This document shows positions 16,769 through 24,186 of a stretch of 64,000 nucleotides of DNA, piece by piece. The DNA is from an uncultured Ferrimonas sp. Lineage in GTDB: Bacteria > Pseudomonadota > Gammaproteobacteria > Enterobacterales > Shewanellaceae. Made by a program: the position numbers and the translations under genes. The stretch's first letter is position 1. Each line of letters opens with the position of its first letter. Where the stretch lies: positions 1 through 64,000 of the forward strand of contig NZ_CANLCI010000004.1 of assembly GCF_947489035.1 (NCBI RefSeq), written 5' to 3'. The notes under the pieces were generated by a model. The model ran no database searches, was not told where the DNA came from, and saw nothing but the letters and a program-made list of their open reading frames with translations.

Positions 16769-19492
16769 TTAGAGGCCAGAGATAGCAGCGACGGCAACCG
16801 CAGTATTGTAAATAATACCAGTCACTTGACTCCATAGAGTGAGGCCGTCTTTGTAGTTGCTCTTAAGCGGCATGATGATGGTGTCGCCTGGCTTCAGCTG
16901 TTGATTATTACTAGTAAACCAGAAGTTGCTTTTTGGTAGCATGACCGAACCATCTGCGCGAACTACGTACAAGCGGTCAGTATCAGCTCGGGTTGAACTA
17001 CCACCAGCTAACTTCATGTAATCACTTATCGATAACGCATCATCGTAACGATGTGAGCTTGGATGCTGTACTTCGCCCATTACAGCGATGGTCTGTCGTA
17101 CTGGTGGGATGTAAACCAGATCGCCGTTTTCAGCAATCAAATTGTGCTTAGGGTTGTTATCCAATACTTGGTCAAAGTTCACCACCATACGGCCAGTGGC
17201 CTTAACTTGCTCTAATTGGCTTAGCATCACCTGAGTATCTTGAACGCTGGCAAAATTACCCTGCTCACTGAGCGTTCGGTTAGCCATCTCTTTGCGCAGG
17301 TTGGTGACCACTCGCTGAATTTCTAATTGCTCCTGCTTGCGTACCGATTCACGAGTAAAAACGCCACCGTAGGTGTAGGCGTACTCGGTAAAACCGCCGG
17401 CACGCACAATCACATCCGCCAGAGTATTTCCTTTTTTAATCGCATATTTACCAGGGAAGCGAACTTCGCCACGTAGCTCAACCATCACCACTTCAGTCCA
17501 TTCTGGCTTTGTTAGCACGTTAAGGCGATCGCGGCTTTTTAGCGCGGTGGCACGAGAACCGTTTAGCTCCTCGGTCAGACTAAGGTTCAAATGGAATACG
17601 GTCTTAGCACTGCCTAGTGCTTGTTGGCTGCGAGTGATCTCGGCATTTGCTTCAAAGGCACTCTCTTTTAATCCACCGGCAATCGCGATTAAATCCTTTA
17701 CCGTGGCGCCTTGCAGCAGCGGATAATCGCCGGGATGCATCACTTCGCCGTCAACGGCAACAATTTTTAAGTCCTTATTAAGGCGAGCTTGCGACTTAAG
17801 TTTAGCCAGTACCGGTTGCAGTAACTCATCACGAGTTAGAGTGTTAGAAATGGCGATCAATTCATCGTGCTGAAACAGCTGCAACAGCGCCAACGATTTT
17901 AGCTCTGCGTTAATTCCGTCTTCGTGCTGTTCGACGCGATCCTCAACTACCGCAACGCCGGCAATTTCTGAACGAAACTTCAGCTTGCTATCAAGCCCTT
18001 GCGAAATAACGTCTTCATCTTGACTATTAGTAAGTTTCGCATTCTGCAAGTGCTGTTTTTTAGACAATGCCGACATCAGTTTACCCAGTGCGCGGCGATC
18101 TAAAGCCTCATCACGCTCTGCAAACACCACAATGCTGTCCGATGGTTTAAGCAACAGATCGTCGTCACCCTTAGGTGCAATTAAGGCGTCTTCCAGATCG
18201 AAGCCCAATACGGCAATGTCACCACGAATGTTTTGCTTACGCACCACCAAGGCGTAGCTGAAGTCAGTGTTCCAGGTTAAATCGGCCGAGGGCGAGCGTA
18301 AAATATCACTAATGGTCATGCCCATTTGCCATTGATAGTGACCAGGACGGGCAACCGCACCAACTAAGGTGATGGCGCCGTCTACGTCACTACTGGTGCT
18401 ACGGACAATCAGGCTGTCACCGTTAGCCACTGCCATGCGTTTACCGGCAGCAGTGGTTAAGTCCACATTCACGATCGACCGTTGATGCTTGCCGTTGTAG
18501 CGTTCAACAATAGAAGCTGCGGGATAAGCACCAGCAAGTGCACCACCGGCCATCGCCAGTGCATCAGCCATGGTCACCGAATCTACCAATTCATAGATCG
18601 CCGGACGACGGACATCGCCATCTACAGACACCGTTGCTTGCAGTGGCGGAATAAACACCACATCGCCACTTTGCAAACGCACATCACCGCTGGCATCGCC
18701 ACGCAGCAGCAGATCATAAGCATCAAAGTGGCCAACCACTTTACCGTTACGTTTAACTTGGATGTTACGCAGTGAACCAATTTCACTCAGCCCGCCTGCC
18801 AAAGTAATGGCATGAGAAACCGTAGACAGCGCGCTTACGGTATAAGAACCCGGCTGATACGCTTCACCTGCAATAAAAATGCGGATAGAACGCAGCTGCC
18901 CCATGGTCACGTTGCTGTTTACGTTAACCATCTGCTCCGAAATCACGCCATTGATTGTTTTGCGAGCCTCACCAAACGACAGTCCAGCGATATGGATCGG
19001 CGCCAGTTCCGGCATCATCACACTGCCATCGCGGCCAACGGTTAAATTGTGGGTGGCGTTTTCTTTGCCATATAACTGCAGTGTTAATTCATCGCCCGGG
19101 CCAAGCACATAGTCACTAGGCACTGGAATGTCTGTCGCGGGCGCAAATGTGGACGGTTGACCAGCAAACAGCTCGTAACCATAAGGCTTCAGTTTGTTGG
19201 CTTTAGGCGCAACAGATGCGATTTCTGATTTTGAGATGGACTTTTGACTGCGTGGCTGAACCACTGCGGAGCCCACCTCTTGGTAACTGGAGTTGCCCCC
19301 AGCAGCCCCCCCTAACATGGCTGGATCTATCCCATATTGCTTAGCTAAGCGCTGCTGTTCCGATGCAGGCAAACGTTTGAACTGTTCGACCATTTGCGGT
19401 GATACCGATACCGCTTGCGAGGTTGGCACAAAAACGAACAGTGACAACAGCGCAACCAACGGCAATAGCCAATTAGAGTGTTTGTGTTTCAT
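16769..19492 (-). CDS. Large SLBB-domain polysaccharide export protein (Wza/OtnA-like)
   Basis: 907 residues from the ATG at 19492, where a clean signal peptide begins (MKHKHSNWLLPLVALLSLFV...SQA). Earlier in-frame codons up to 19756 would bury that signal. There is no lipobox cysteine, unlike E. coli Wza. The mature part has a poly-export domain (DYVLGPGDELTLQLYGKENA, then GSVMMPELAPI) and about six SLBB-type units, recognisable by repeats of VxGxVxxPGxY...AGG (for example VDGEVMHPGDY, VELRGEVRFPGKY, VMGEVQHPSSH). A hydrophobic tail ends it. It should form an outer-membrane/periplasmic export channel. It is the first gene of the locus, behind a long leader. Confidence 0.9.
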   Translation of the reverse strand: MKHKHSNWLLPLVALLSLFVFVPTSQAVSVSPQMVEQFKRLPASEQQRLAKQYGIDPAMLGGAAGGNSSYQEVGSAVVQPRSQKSISKSEIASVAPKANKLKPYGYELFAGQPSTFAPATDIPVPSDYVLGPGDELTLQLYGKENATHNLTVGRDGSVMMPELAPIHIAGLSFGEARKTINGVISEQMVNVNSNVTMGQLRSIRIFIAGEAYQPGSYTVSALSTVSHAITLAGGLSEIGSLRNIQVKRNGKVVGHFDAYDLLLRGDASGDVRLQSGDVVFIPPLQATVSVDGDVRRPAIYELVDSVTMADALAMAGGALAGAYPAASIVERYNGKHQRSIVNVDLTTAAGKRMAVANGDSLIVRSTSSDVDGAITLVGAVARPGHYQWQMGMTISDILRSPSADLTWNTDFSYALVVRKQNIRGDIAVLGFDLEDALIAPKGDDDLLLKPSDSIVVFAERDEALDRRALGKLMSALSKKQHLQNAKLTNSQDEDVISQGLDSKLKFRSEIAGVAVVEDRVEQHEDGINAELKSLALLQLFQHDELIAISNTLTRDELLQPVLAKLKSQARLNKDLKIVAVDGEVMHPGDYPLLQGATVKDLIAIAGGLKESAFEANAEITRSQQALGSAKTVFHLNLSLTEELNGSRATALKSRDRLNVLTKPEWTEVVMVELRGEVRFPGKYAIKKGNTLADVIVRAGGFTEYAYTYGGVFTRESVRKQEQLEIQRVVTNLRKEMANRTLSEQGNFASVQDTQVMLSQLEQVKATGRMVVNFDQVLDNNPKHNLIAENGDLVYIPPVRQTIAVMGEVQHPSSHRYDDALSISDYMKLAGGSSTRADTDRLYVVRADGSVMLPKSNFWFTSNNQQLKPGDTIIMPLKSNYKDGLTLWSQVTGIIYNTAVAVAAISGL

Positions 19493-20275
19493 GGGTTTGA
19501 TGAGATCCAGCTTGTTCAGGTTTGGTAAGTGGGCACTTACACGTAAAGTGTTGTTTTTATTACAAGGCAAAACTAGAGGTGTTTGCCAAGCAGATACGCT
19601 ATCGCCCTTAGGTTTGGCTCCTAAACAGCAACAGCGAATGGTGTTTGTACAAACGCATAAATGCCAGTACTTTGATTGAGTCAAAGCACTGGCATTTATC
19701 GACATATTTTTGACGGCAATCGTACTTACCGTGCCTTTAAGCTGCGGTTGAAACAAGCCCGTATTGCACTAGCTTGTTAACCACGGCGCGATACTACCAG
19801 CGCGTTTTTAGAGCGCAAGCACTCTAGCAATCTGCCGCGATAAATTCATATAAAATGCCCCAGATTGAAAAAAATGCTCAAATGGCTCGCAACATAAATG
19901 GCCAATCTCTTACAGCTTGGCAAACATCCATGCAAAGGCTCCAACCCTAATTCGAGCACCGGCTACTGCTTAAGATTAAAGCTCATAGCCTATCTTACGT
20001 TTTTGTTGCACATTACAACAACATTGACGGCACCAACAATTCACAGTTAAGCAACGGTGCGTTTACTTGCGGTTATTCCCAACGGGATCGCCGATGTTAG
20101 AGCGCCAACAGACATCGGCTTTCGACTTCAAATTCGTCTACAGAACCGCTAAGGTAAGCTAATCCGCCCTATGGACGGGGTGTTTACTATAAAAGAACCA
20201 ACGGAAAACATTGGAGCTGCTCGCTCCTAACGCTGCAACTCGCTAAAATTATAAATAATCAAGGTAATCTCGCAG
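19493..20275. other. Divergent control region between the polysaccharide locus and the peptide transporter
   Basis: About 780 bases without a gene, once the export protein is started at its signal peptide. It must hold promoters for both directions. On the minus-strand side it carries the strong hairpin at 19657-19699 and a 12-base palindrome GTTTGTACAAAC at 19643-19654, both within 210 bases of the export-gene start. I could not identify a JUMPstart/ops element or a secure -35/-10 pair. Confidence 0.5.
19657..19699 (-). promoter_or_regulatory. Long leader hairpin upstream of the SLBB export gene
   Basis: Two 19-base arms (ATAAATGCCAGTGCTTTGA and its partner) around a five-base loop. There is a single non-Watson-Crick position, which in the minus-strand RNA is a G-U wobble, so the stem is unbroken only in the transcript of the polysaccharide operon. 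No U-run follows directly, which argues against a plain terminator. It may be an attenuator, an RNA-stability element or a cruciform site in the 5' leader. Confidence 0.55.
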
Positions 20276-21739
20276 ATGAGCTCAAACATCAATCGCGGAG
20301 AGTTTCTTGGCCACCCTAAAGGCCTGTTTCTCCTGTTCACCACTGAATTGTGGGAACGCTTCTCGTACTACGCCATGCGTGCCATCCTGGTGCTGTATCT
20401 CGTAGATCAAGTTTCTTCTCAAGGTGGTAACGGCCTTGGTTGGTCCCAAGCCGATGCTCTGTCGCTGTACGGTACCTTTACTGGATTGGTGTACATCACT
20501 CCGCTAATCGGTGGTTGGCTCGCTGATAACTTTTTAGGTCAGCGTAAAGCCATTTACATTGGTGGTTTCTTAATGGCGGCCGGTCAATTCTTATTAGGTA
20601 CTCCACACGCGTGGATCCCTGGTATGGAAACAACCGTATTCTATCTTGGTTTGGGCGTGCTGATTTTAGGTAACGGCCTATTCAAACCAAACATCTCCAC
20701 CATGGTTGGCGATCTGTATGAAGAAGGCGATCACCGCCGTGACGGTGCCTTCACCATCTTCTACATGGGCATCAACGTTGGTGCATTCCTATCTGGTATC
20801 GTGGTGGGTAACGTTGTTGCTGCTTACGGTGGCAGCTACCAAGCTGGTTTCGTTTGTGCCGGTATCGGTATGATCCTGTCTTTGGTTATTCAGTTCCTGT
20901 TTGCACAAAAGCTGTTGGGCAACATTGGTACCGTTCCTGCCGCCAAGCTTGATCGCGAACAACAAACCGAAGTACGCAAAGAGCCACTGACAGCCGTAGA
21001 GCGTGATCGCATCAAAGTGATCATGGTTTTGGGTTTGTTTACTATCGTATTCTGGGCGGGCTTCGAACAAGCCGGTGGTCTGATGAACTTGTTCACCAAC
21101 AACTTCACTGATCGTATGCTAGGTGACTGGGAGATCCCAACCACTTACTTCCAGTCTTTGAACGCCTTCTTCATTGTGGTCTTCGCCCCCGTTATCGCTT
21201 CTTTGTGGGTGCGTATGGGCGCTAACGAGCCTAACTCCCCAGTTAAGTTCGCATTAGGCCTGATCCTGCTCGGTATCGGCTTCATCTTTATGATGGGCGC
21301 TGTGGTTGAAATGGGCGGCGACGCTTCTGCTAAGTCTTCTATGTTGTGGTTAGTAGGCGCCTACTTCTTCCATACCATGGGTGAGCTGTGCTTATCCCCT
21401 ATCGGGCTGTCGATGGTGACTAAGTTGGCACCACTGCGCATGGCTTCCTTGATGATGGGTGCCTGGTTCGGTTTCGTTGCTATTGCCAACAAGGTTGGTG
21501 GTTTCGTTGGTTCCTTCATCGGTCACAGTGGTACCGCGGAAGAGCAGCTGGCGAACGCCATGTCTATCTTCTCTGGCATCTTCATCACCGCAGTGGTATC
21601 TGGTGTTATCCTGTACTTCTTGTCTGACAAGTTGGTTGATTGGATGCACGGTGCCGAAGACGGCCACCAAAAAACTGATTCCGAAGCACTGGAAGAAGAA
21701 GTCGCGGTAACGGCAGATCACGAAGGTTTGAAGCACTAA
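20276..21739 (+). CDS. Proton-dependent oligopeptide transporter (POT/PTR family, Dtp-like)
   Basis: 487 residues, the usual length of bacterial di/tripeptide permeases. The family signature ExxERFSYY is present (TTELWERFSYYAMRAILVLY, about 22-41), coupling proton movement to peptide uptake, and FTIFYMGINVGAFLSGIV is the second PTR signature. Fourteen or so hydrophobic segments span the protein. It imports di- and tripeptides across the inner membrane. It is transcribed away from the polysaccharide locus, is preceded by AAGGTAAT, and is followed by its own terminator, so it is monocistronic. Confidence 0.95.
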   Translation: MSSNINRGEFLGHPKGLFLLFTTELWERFSYYAMRAILVLYLVDQVSSQGGNGLGWSQADALSLYGTFTGLVYITPLIGGWLADNFLGQRKAIYIGGFLMAAGQFLLGTPHAWIPGMETTVFYLGLGVLILGNGLFKPNISTMVGDLYEEGDHRRDGAFTIFYMGINVGAFLSGIVVGNVVAAYGGSYQAGFVCAGIGMILSLVIQFLFAQKLLGNIGTVPAAKLDREQQTEVRKEPLTAVERDRIKVIMVLGLFTIVFWAGFEQAGGLMNLFTNNFTDRMLGDWEIPTTYFQSLNAFFIVVFAPVIASLWVRMGANEPNSPVKFALGLILLGIGFIFMMGAVVEMGGDASAKSSMLWLVGAYFFHTMGELCLSPIGLSMVTKLAPLRMASLMMGAWFGFVAIANKVGGFVGSFIGHSGTAEEQLANAMSIFSGIFITAVVSGVILYFLSDKLVDWMHGAEDGHQKTDSEALEEEVAVTADHEGLKH

Positions 21740-21797
21740 GTTTATTCGCAAACTATTAAAAGCGCTCGCTTGATAGAGCGATAGAATCAGATGCGCT

Positions 21798-21837
21798 AAA
21801 TCACCCTCAAGCCTAATCGGTTTGGGGGTGATTTTTT
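21798..21837 (+). terminator. Rho-independent terminator of the peptide transporter gene
   Basis: AAATCACCCTCAAGCC pairs with GGTTTGGGGGTGATTT, with G-U wobbles, and is followed by a run of T. It ends the transporter transcript. The 230 bases from here to the yceH start hold no gene and presumably the yceH promoter. Confidence 0.85.
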
Positions 21838-22068
21838 ATGCGCCAGTTAAGGGTGTTTAGCCAATAGCGTTCCTGTGAATGTAAGCGGAATTGATGTAAT
21901 TGACCACATTGCAATCGACAACTTCATTGACAGTTCTGCGGTTCGTAAATGCTCATCAACTTGGCTTGGTCGTGATTTGTGCAGTCAGTTGCTTATTGAA
22001 ACAACCTACCTTGCCTAATCTACAGCAGCGGTAAATACTGACATCGAATTGTCATAAAGGAGTGCGTT

Positions 22069-22686
22069 GTGGATAAGACCTTAAGCCTACATGAGGCTCG
22101 GATCATCGGCAGTTTGCTGGAAAAAGAGTCGACTACACCTGATCAATACCCTCTCACTCTTAATGCATTGAAGGGCGCCTGCAATCAAAAAAGCAACCGA
22201 GATCCGGTACTCGCACTGTCTGATGCTGAGATAAAACACACTCTAGATGTCTTGCTTGAAAAGCGCCTACTGCAAGAGGAAGGCGGTGCCAGAACCTCTA
22301 AATACAAACATCGCTTTTGTAATACGCCCTTTGGCGGCATGCAGTTTTCCCCACAAGAGCGCGCCGTGATCTGTGTGTTGCTGCTGCGAGGCCCACAGAC
22401 ACCGGGAGAACTTCGCTCCCGCACAAATAGACTGTGTGATTTTAACGATGTATCTGAAACCGAATCGGTCTTACAGCAGCTGATCAGCAAAGAGCTGGTT
22501 GTTCAACTACCGCGAGAAGCAGGCAAACGCGAGAGCCGTTACGCCCATCTGTTCAGTGGGCCGGTCGATGCGGTTGTCACCGCGGACGTGGTTGCCGACG
22601 ATAAGCAGCGGATCATCGATCTTGAAAAACAAAATTCAATTTTAAGAGCAGAAATTGAACGGCTTAAATCTCTAATGACCGACTGA
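22069..22686 (+). CDS. yceH: YceH-family protein (DUF480)
   Basis: 205 residues starting at a GTG preceded by AAAGGAG. It carries the DUF480 signature: LHEARIIGSLLEKESTTPDQYPLTLNAL at the start, then SNRDPVLALSD and a repeat of the winged-helix unit around QERAVICVLLLRGPQTPGELRSRT. The fold is two winged helices, with a short C-terminal coiled coil (IIDLEKQNSILRAEIERLK). The function is not established; a nucleic-acid-binding role is plausible. It stands alone between a promoter region and a terminator. Confidence 0.93.
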   Translation: MDKTLSLHEARIIGSLLEKESTTPDQYPLTLNALKGACNQKSNRDPVLALSDAEIKHTLDVLLEKRLLQEEGGARTSKYKHRFCNTPFGGMQFSPQERAVICVLLLRGPQTPGELRSRTNRLCDFNDVSETESVLQQLISKELVVQLPREAGKRESRYAHLFSGPVDAVVTADVVADDKQRIIDLEKQNSILRAEIERLKSLMTD

Positions 22687-22714
22687 TATTTAGAGATAAA
22701 TTCTATTTTTACCG

Positions 22715-22740
22715 CAGCGCCCATCGTGGCGCTGTTTTTT
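22715..22740 (+). terminator. Rho-independent terminator of yceH
   Basis: CAGCGCC-catcgt-GGCGCTG followed by TTTTTT, about 30 bases after the yceH stop. Confidence 0.9.
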
Positions 22741-22878
22741 GTGGCGAATATCAACAAATACCTCTATCCACAGCATTCCTCAACGTCGATTCCTAAATTT
22801 GATTAAACGCAGAAGTGCTGCATTATTGTAATGACGGCAAATTATTGTCCGCACTACAACTTATAATGGATATTCTCT

Positions 22879-23259
22879 ATGAAACCAGTTCTGCTTATGG
22901 GGATAGGCTTGAGTGTGATGCTGATGGGCTGTGTTAATACTACGGTGCCACTAGGCAAATCGCAGCAGCAAGTCAATCGCTCGGTTAACACTGTTCAATT
23001 GATGGAACCGGGTGAGGCAGAGAGCCGAGCGGGGGTTCTAATCGATGAGATTCAGGCTAACTATTGCCGCAGCACCATCACCGAACCGATGCGCTCAACC
23101 TACTCTTTGATACAATCGCTGAAGCAACAAGCAAATCAGCTTGGTGCTAACAGCATCGTGTTGAAACAGTGCCAGCAACAAGCCAACCGCGATGGCTGCC
23201 TGTCACAGATAACCTGTGTGGCAACGGCGTATAACGTCGATATCAGTTACTCGCTGTAA
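22879..23259 (+). CDS. RcsF-like outer-membrane lipoprotein
   Basis: 126 residues. The signal peptide ends in the lipobox LMGC with Cys18 as the lipidated residue. The mature part has four cysteines (63, 98, 107 and 113), and the C-terminal half reads ANQLGANSIVLKQC...DGCLSQITCVATAYNV, which matches the end of E. coli RcsF in order and spacing (KANAVLLHSC, GCYRQAVCIGSALN). RcsF has two disulfides and signals envelope stress to the Rcs phosphorelay. No rcs or igaA genes are in the window, so a shared fold is well supported but the same job is not. Confidence 0.7.
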   Translation: MKPVLLMGIGLSVMLMGCVNTTVPLGKSQQQVNRSVNTVQLMEPGEAESRAGVLIDEIQANYCRSTITEPMRSTYSLIQSLKQQANQLGANSIVLKQCQQQANRDGCLSQITCVATAYNVDISYSL

Positions 23260-23266
23260 ATAGGCT

Positions 23267-23289
23267 TGCCACGTTTGGGCTGCGTGGCA
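23267..23289. terminator. Weak bidirectional hairpin between convergent genes
   Basis: TGCCACG and CGTGGCA face each other across a nine-base loop between the ends of the RcsF-like gene and btuR. Only a short T-rich stretch follows on the plus strand, so terminator function is tentative. Confidence 0.4.
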
Positions 23290-23327
23290 CTCCCATTTTC
23301 CGGCTATATTTTCACCGCTTCAACTTG

Positions 23328-23924
23328 CTACCAATCCAACCCCTTCTGCGCTTTAACTCCCGCTTCAAAGGCGTGTTTTTCCGGTTTTATCTCAGACACC
23401 GTATCTGCCAATTCAATCAACTGTCGATGGCAGGCGCGGCCGGTCACAATTACGTGCTGGTGGCGGGGCCGATTGGCAATGGCAGCAACCACTTCTTCCA
23501 CATCTAAATAGTGGTAGCTGAGCATGTAGGTGATCTCATCCAGCAGCACCATATCAACCTTGGGATCAGCCAGCGCCAGCTTGATTTGTTGCCATACGCC
23601 AATGGCGGCGGCGGTATCGGCATCGCGGTCTTGGGTGTTCCAAGTAAAACCGGTTTTCATCACATAGAACGGCACCCCAAGCTTTTCTAACACATTACGT
23701 TCGCCGCACTCCCACTGCCCTTTAATAAACTGCGCCACTTGGCAAGTTAGCCCATGGCCTACCCCGCGCAACACGGTGCCAAATCCTGCGGTGGATTTGC
23801 CTTTACCATTACCGGTTAGCACCAGTAATACGCCTTTATCGATAGCGGCTTGCTCAATTTTACTGTCTACCGTTTGTTTTAGTTTTTGCTGGCGCTGTTT
23901 GTGCTTTTCGTTGTCTCTGTCCAT
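23328..23924 (-). CDS. btuR: Cob(I)yrinic acid a,c-diamide adenosyltransferase
   Basis: 198 residues of the CobA/BtuR family. A P-loop variant, TGNGKGKSTAGFGT (about 37-50), binds ATP; FIKGQWECGERN and VDMVLLDEITYMLSYHYLD (about 123-141) are further family marks, and the C-terminus ends in KAQKGLDW, seen widely in BtuR. It adds the adenosyl group to corrinoids to make adenosylcobalamin. It is divergent from the cobalamin-dependent metH 262 bases away, so the two B12-linked genes share a control region. Confidence 0.93.
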   Translation of the reverse strand: MDRDNEKHKQRQQKLKQTVDSKIEQAAIDKGVLLVLTGNGKGKSTAGFGTVLRGVGHGLTCQVAQFIKGQWECGERNVLEKLGVPFYVMKTGFTWNTQDRDADTAAAIGVWQQIKLALADPKVDMVLLDEITYMLSYHYLDVEEVVAAIANRPRHQHVIVTGRACHRQLIELADTVSEIKPEKHAFEAGVKAQKGLDW

Positions 23925-24106
23925 TCAGATCATCCCTGTGGTTATCGGTGTCGCCATGAATGTCGCAATAATGAGCGAGCCTTAACGCGGATGCAATTGC
24001 CTCGCTGTCACCCCCAACAATATTACTCTGGTCGCGGCACTGCGGCTGTCGCCATCAATCCATAACCAGTTTCCGCTTGGCAAAGCTTGAAAGCTCAAGC
24101 TAGTAT

Positions 24107-24130
24107 GGACGTCTAAATGGATAAATGGCT
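24107..24130 (+). promoter_or_regulatory. Possible MetJ-type operator upstream of metH
   Basis: GGACGTCT matches seven of eight bases of the MetJ met box AGACGTCT and is followed directly by two related eight-base units, AAATGGAT and AAATGGCT. MetJ binds tandem eight-base boxes, so the spacing is right, but only the first box is a good match. It lies 57 bases before the metH start. Confidence 0.35.
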
Positions 24131-24186
24131 ACTCGTGATTACTGCGACTAGCAAGAGCGATAAATGATCGAAGGTAGAAGGGATCG

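Noticed and set aside
19493..19756. 88-residue N-terminal extension of the SLBB protein
   Set aside because: It would bury the signal peptide that starts at 19492 and includes the leader hairpin; no ribosome site at 19756.
19757..20275. JUMPstart/ops element upstream of the polysaccharide locus
   Set aside because: No match to GGCGGTAGC on the minus strand; only a weak partial resemblance near 19790-19805.
23925..24186. Cobalamin riboswitch between btuR and metH
   Set aside because: I looked for a B12-box and the long structured fold and found none.
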